A stretch of 41,616 nucleotides of DNA from an uncultured Bacteroidota bacterium (lineage in GTDB: Bacteria; Bacteroidota; Bacteroidia; UBA4408), in assembly GCA_903840505.1 (NCBI GenBank), contig CAIMGI010000054.1:1-41616 (forward strand), given 5' to 3'. The notes beneath the pieces were generated by a model. The model was not told where the DNA came from and made no database searches. It saw only the letters and a program-made list of their open reading frames with translations. Positions within the stretch are counted from its first letter, which is position 1. Each line of letters opens with the position of its first letter. A program made the translations under genes and the position numbers. This document shows positions 41,183 to 41,616 of this stretch, one piece after another.

Positions 41183-41236
41183 TTAAGATGGGCCTAACAA
41201 TGAAAACTATAATTACACAAAAACTAGTAGTGGTAA

Positions 41237-41616
41237 ATGAGTAAGCAATTTACTTTTATAGTAAAATTATGCTTTGCTCTTTTGTTTGTACTTAACACAC
41301 AAAGGGGCATTGCACAATGTAATGGTACTTCCGTTGTAAACCCTTCTTTTGAAGGGCCAACGGGATTTAACCTGACTCCTGCACCTTGGGTTATTTGTTT
41401 ATTCACACCGGACACGCAACCTTGTATGGGAGGAGCTCTGTCTCCTTCAAATGGTAATTCCTATATTGGAATTGCGTCTTACTTTCCTGCAAATATTTAT
41501 GAATCCTTTTCCCAACAATTGAGTCAAAATTTTAGCGCAGGGCAAACATATACTTTTAGTATTGATTTGGCAAAGTACAATGCGAACGGTTACTTAAATG
41601 GAATTGGTGAAGTTCA
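41237..41616 (+). CDS. Secreted protein, N-terminal part (runs off window)
   Basis: Open from ATG 41237 to the window end, 126 codons. A signal peptide (KLCFALLFVLNTQRGIAQ) is followed by CNGTSVVNPSFEGPTGFN, a common opening of jelly-roll or carbohydrate-binding-like modules in Bacteroidota T9SS cargo. Later segments YIGIASYFPANIYESFSQQL and YTFSIDLAKYN fit that fold. A C-terminal sorting domain would be expected beyond the window. Function unknown. Confidence 0.82.
   Translation, partial: MSKQFTFIVKLCFALLFVLNTQRGIAQCNGTSVVNPSFEGPTGFNLTPAPWVICLFTPDTQPCMGGALSPSNGNSYIGIASYFPANIYESFSQQLSQNFSAGQTYTFSIDLAKYNANGYLNGIGEV

Overview
This window is AT-rich chromosomal DNA from a member of the phylum Bacteroidota, most likely a Flavobacteriales-like or related gliding-type lineage. 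The evidence is a GldE/GldD gliding protein next to ssb, type 9 secretion (T9SS) sorting domains of type A (18446-19534, 31131-33350) and type B (22434-24584), lipoproteins, menaquinone biosynthesis by the futalosine route (mqnC, an MqnP-like prenyltransferase), and promoters matching the Bacteroidota TTTG / TAnnTTTG consensus. No phage, integrase, transposase, rRNA or CRISPR array is visible.

Layout. 1-2377 (minus): ssb followed by an unbroken reading frame that joins GldE to GldD and runs off the left edge. 2436-4414: two small TM2-type exported membrane proteins (minus) head to head with two small paralogous exported proteins (plus). 4477-14023: a large envelope locus. It holds a LolA-like protein, an exported YidD, two membrane proteins with a 'PGLG' segment (types A and B), a MORN/lectin-like/trypsin fusion, an outer-membrane barrel, a small anchored protein and a large exported protein. 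It closes with a second, convergent, diverged copy of the YidD-A-B trio. 14279-18210: a caspase-like remnant and a large beta-propeller/SpoIIE phosphatase sensor, both with homopolymer frame breaks.

18446-20518: a T9SS cargo protein, then three tandem copies of a ~365 bp unit. Each unit is made of the 3' tail of tRNA-Asn, a terminator hairpin and a GIY-YIG nuclease gene; only the first copy has the whole tRNA. 20601-24584: a PfkB-family kinase and a convergent operon of a T9SS type B protein plus two lipoproteins. 24681-31122: a LuxE-like acyl-protein synthetase, an aminopeptidase/hypothetical/pdxA operon, mqnC and a small exported barrel-like protein. 31131-40244: a PKD-repeat T9SS protein, an MqnP-like prenyltransferase with a dipeptide epimerase, M23 and M28 peptidases, a TSUP transporter and an acyl-CoA carboxylase subunit. 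40389-41616: a chimeric S15-hydrolase/phospholipase D remnant and the start of a secreted protein.

How it works together. Most of the left half encodes exported or membrane proteins whose neighbours (YidD, a LolA-like protein, a trypsin-like protease, an outer-membrane barrel) suggest building or maintaining the envelope; this is inference from gene content. The duplicated YidD-A-B module and the tRNA-tail/GIY-YIG tandem array are the two structures least explained by standard annotation. The right half is mostly housekeeping metabolism with secreted cargo between.
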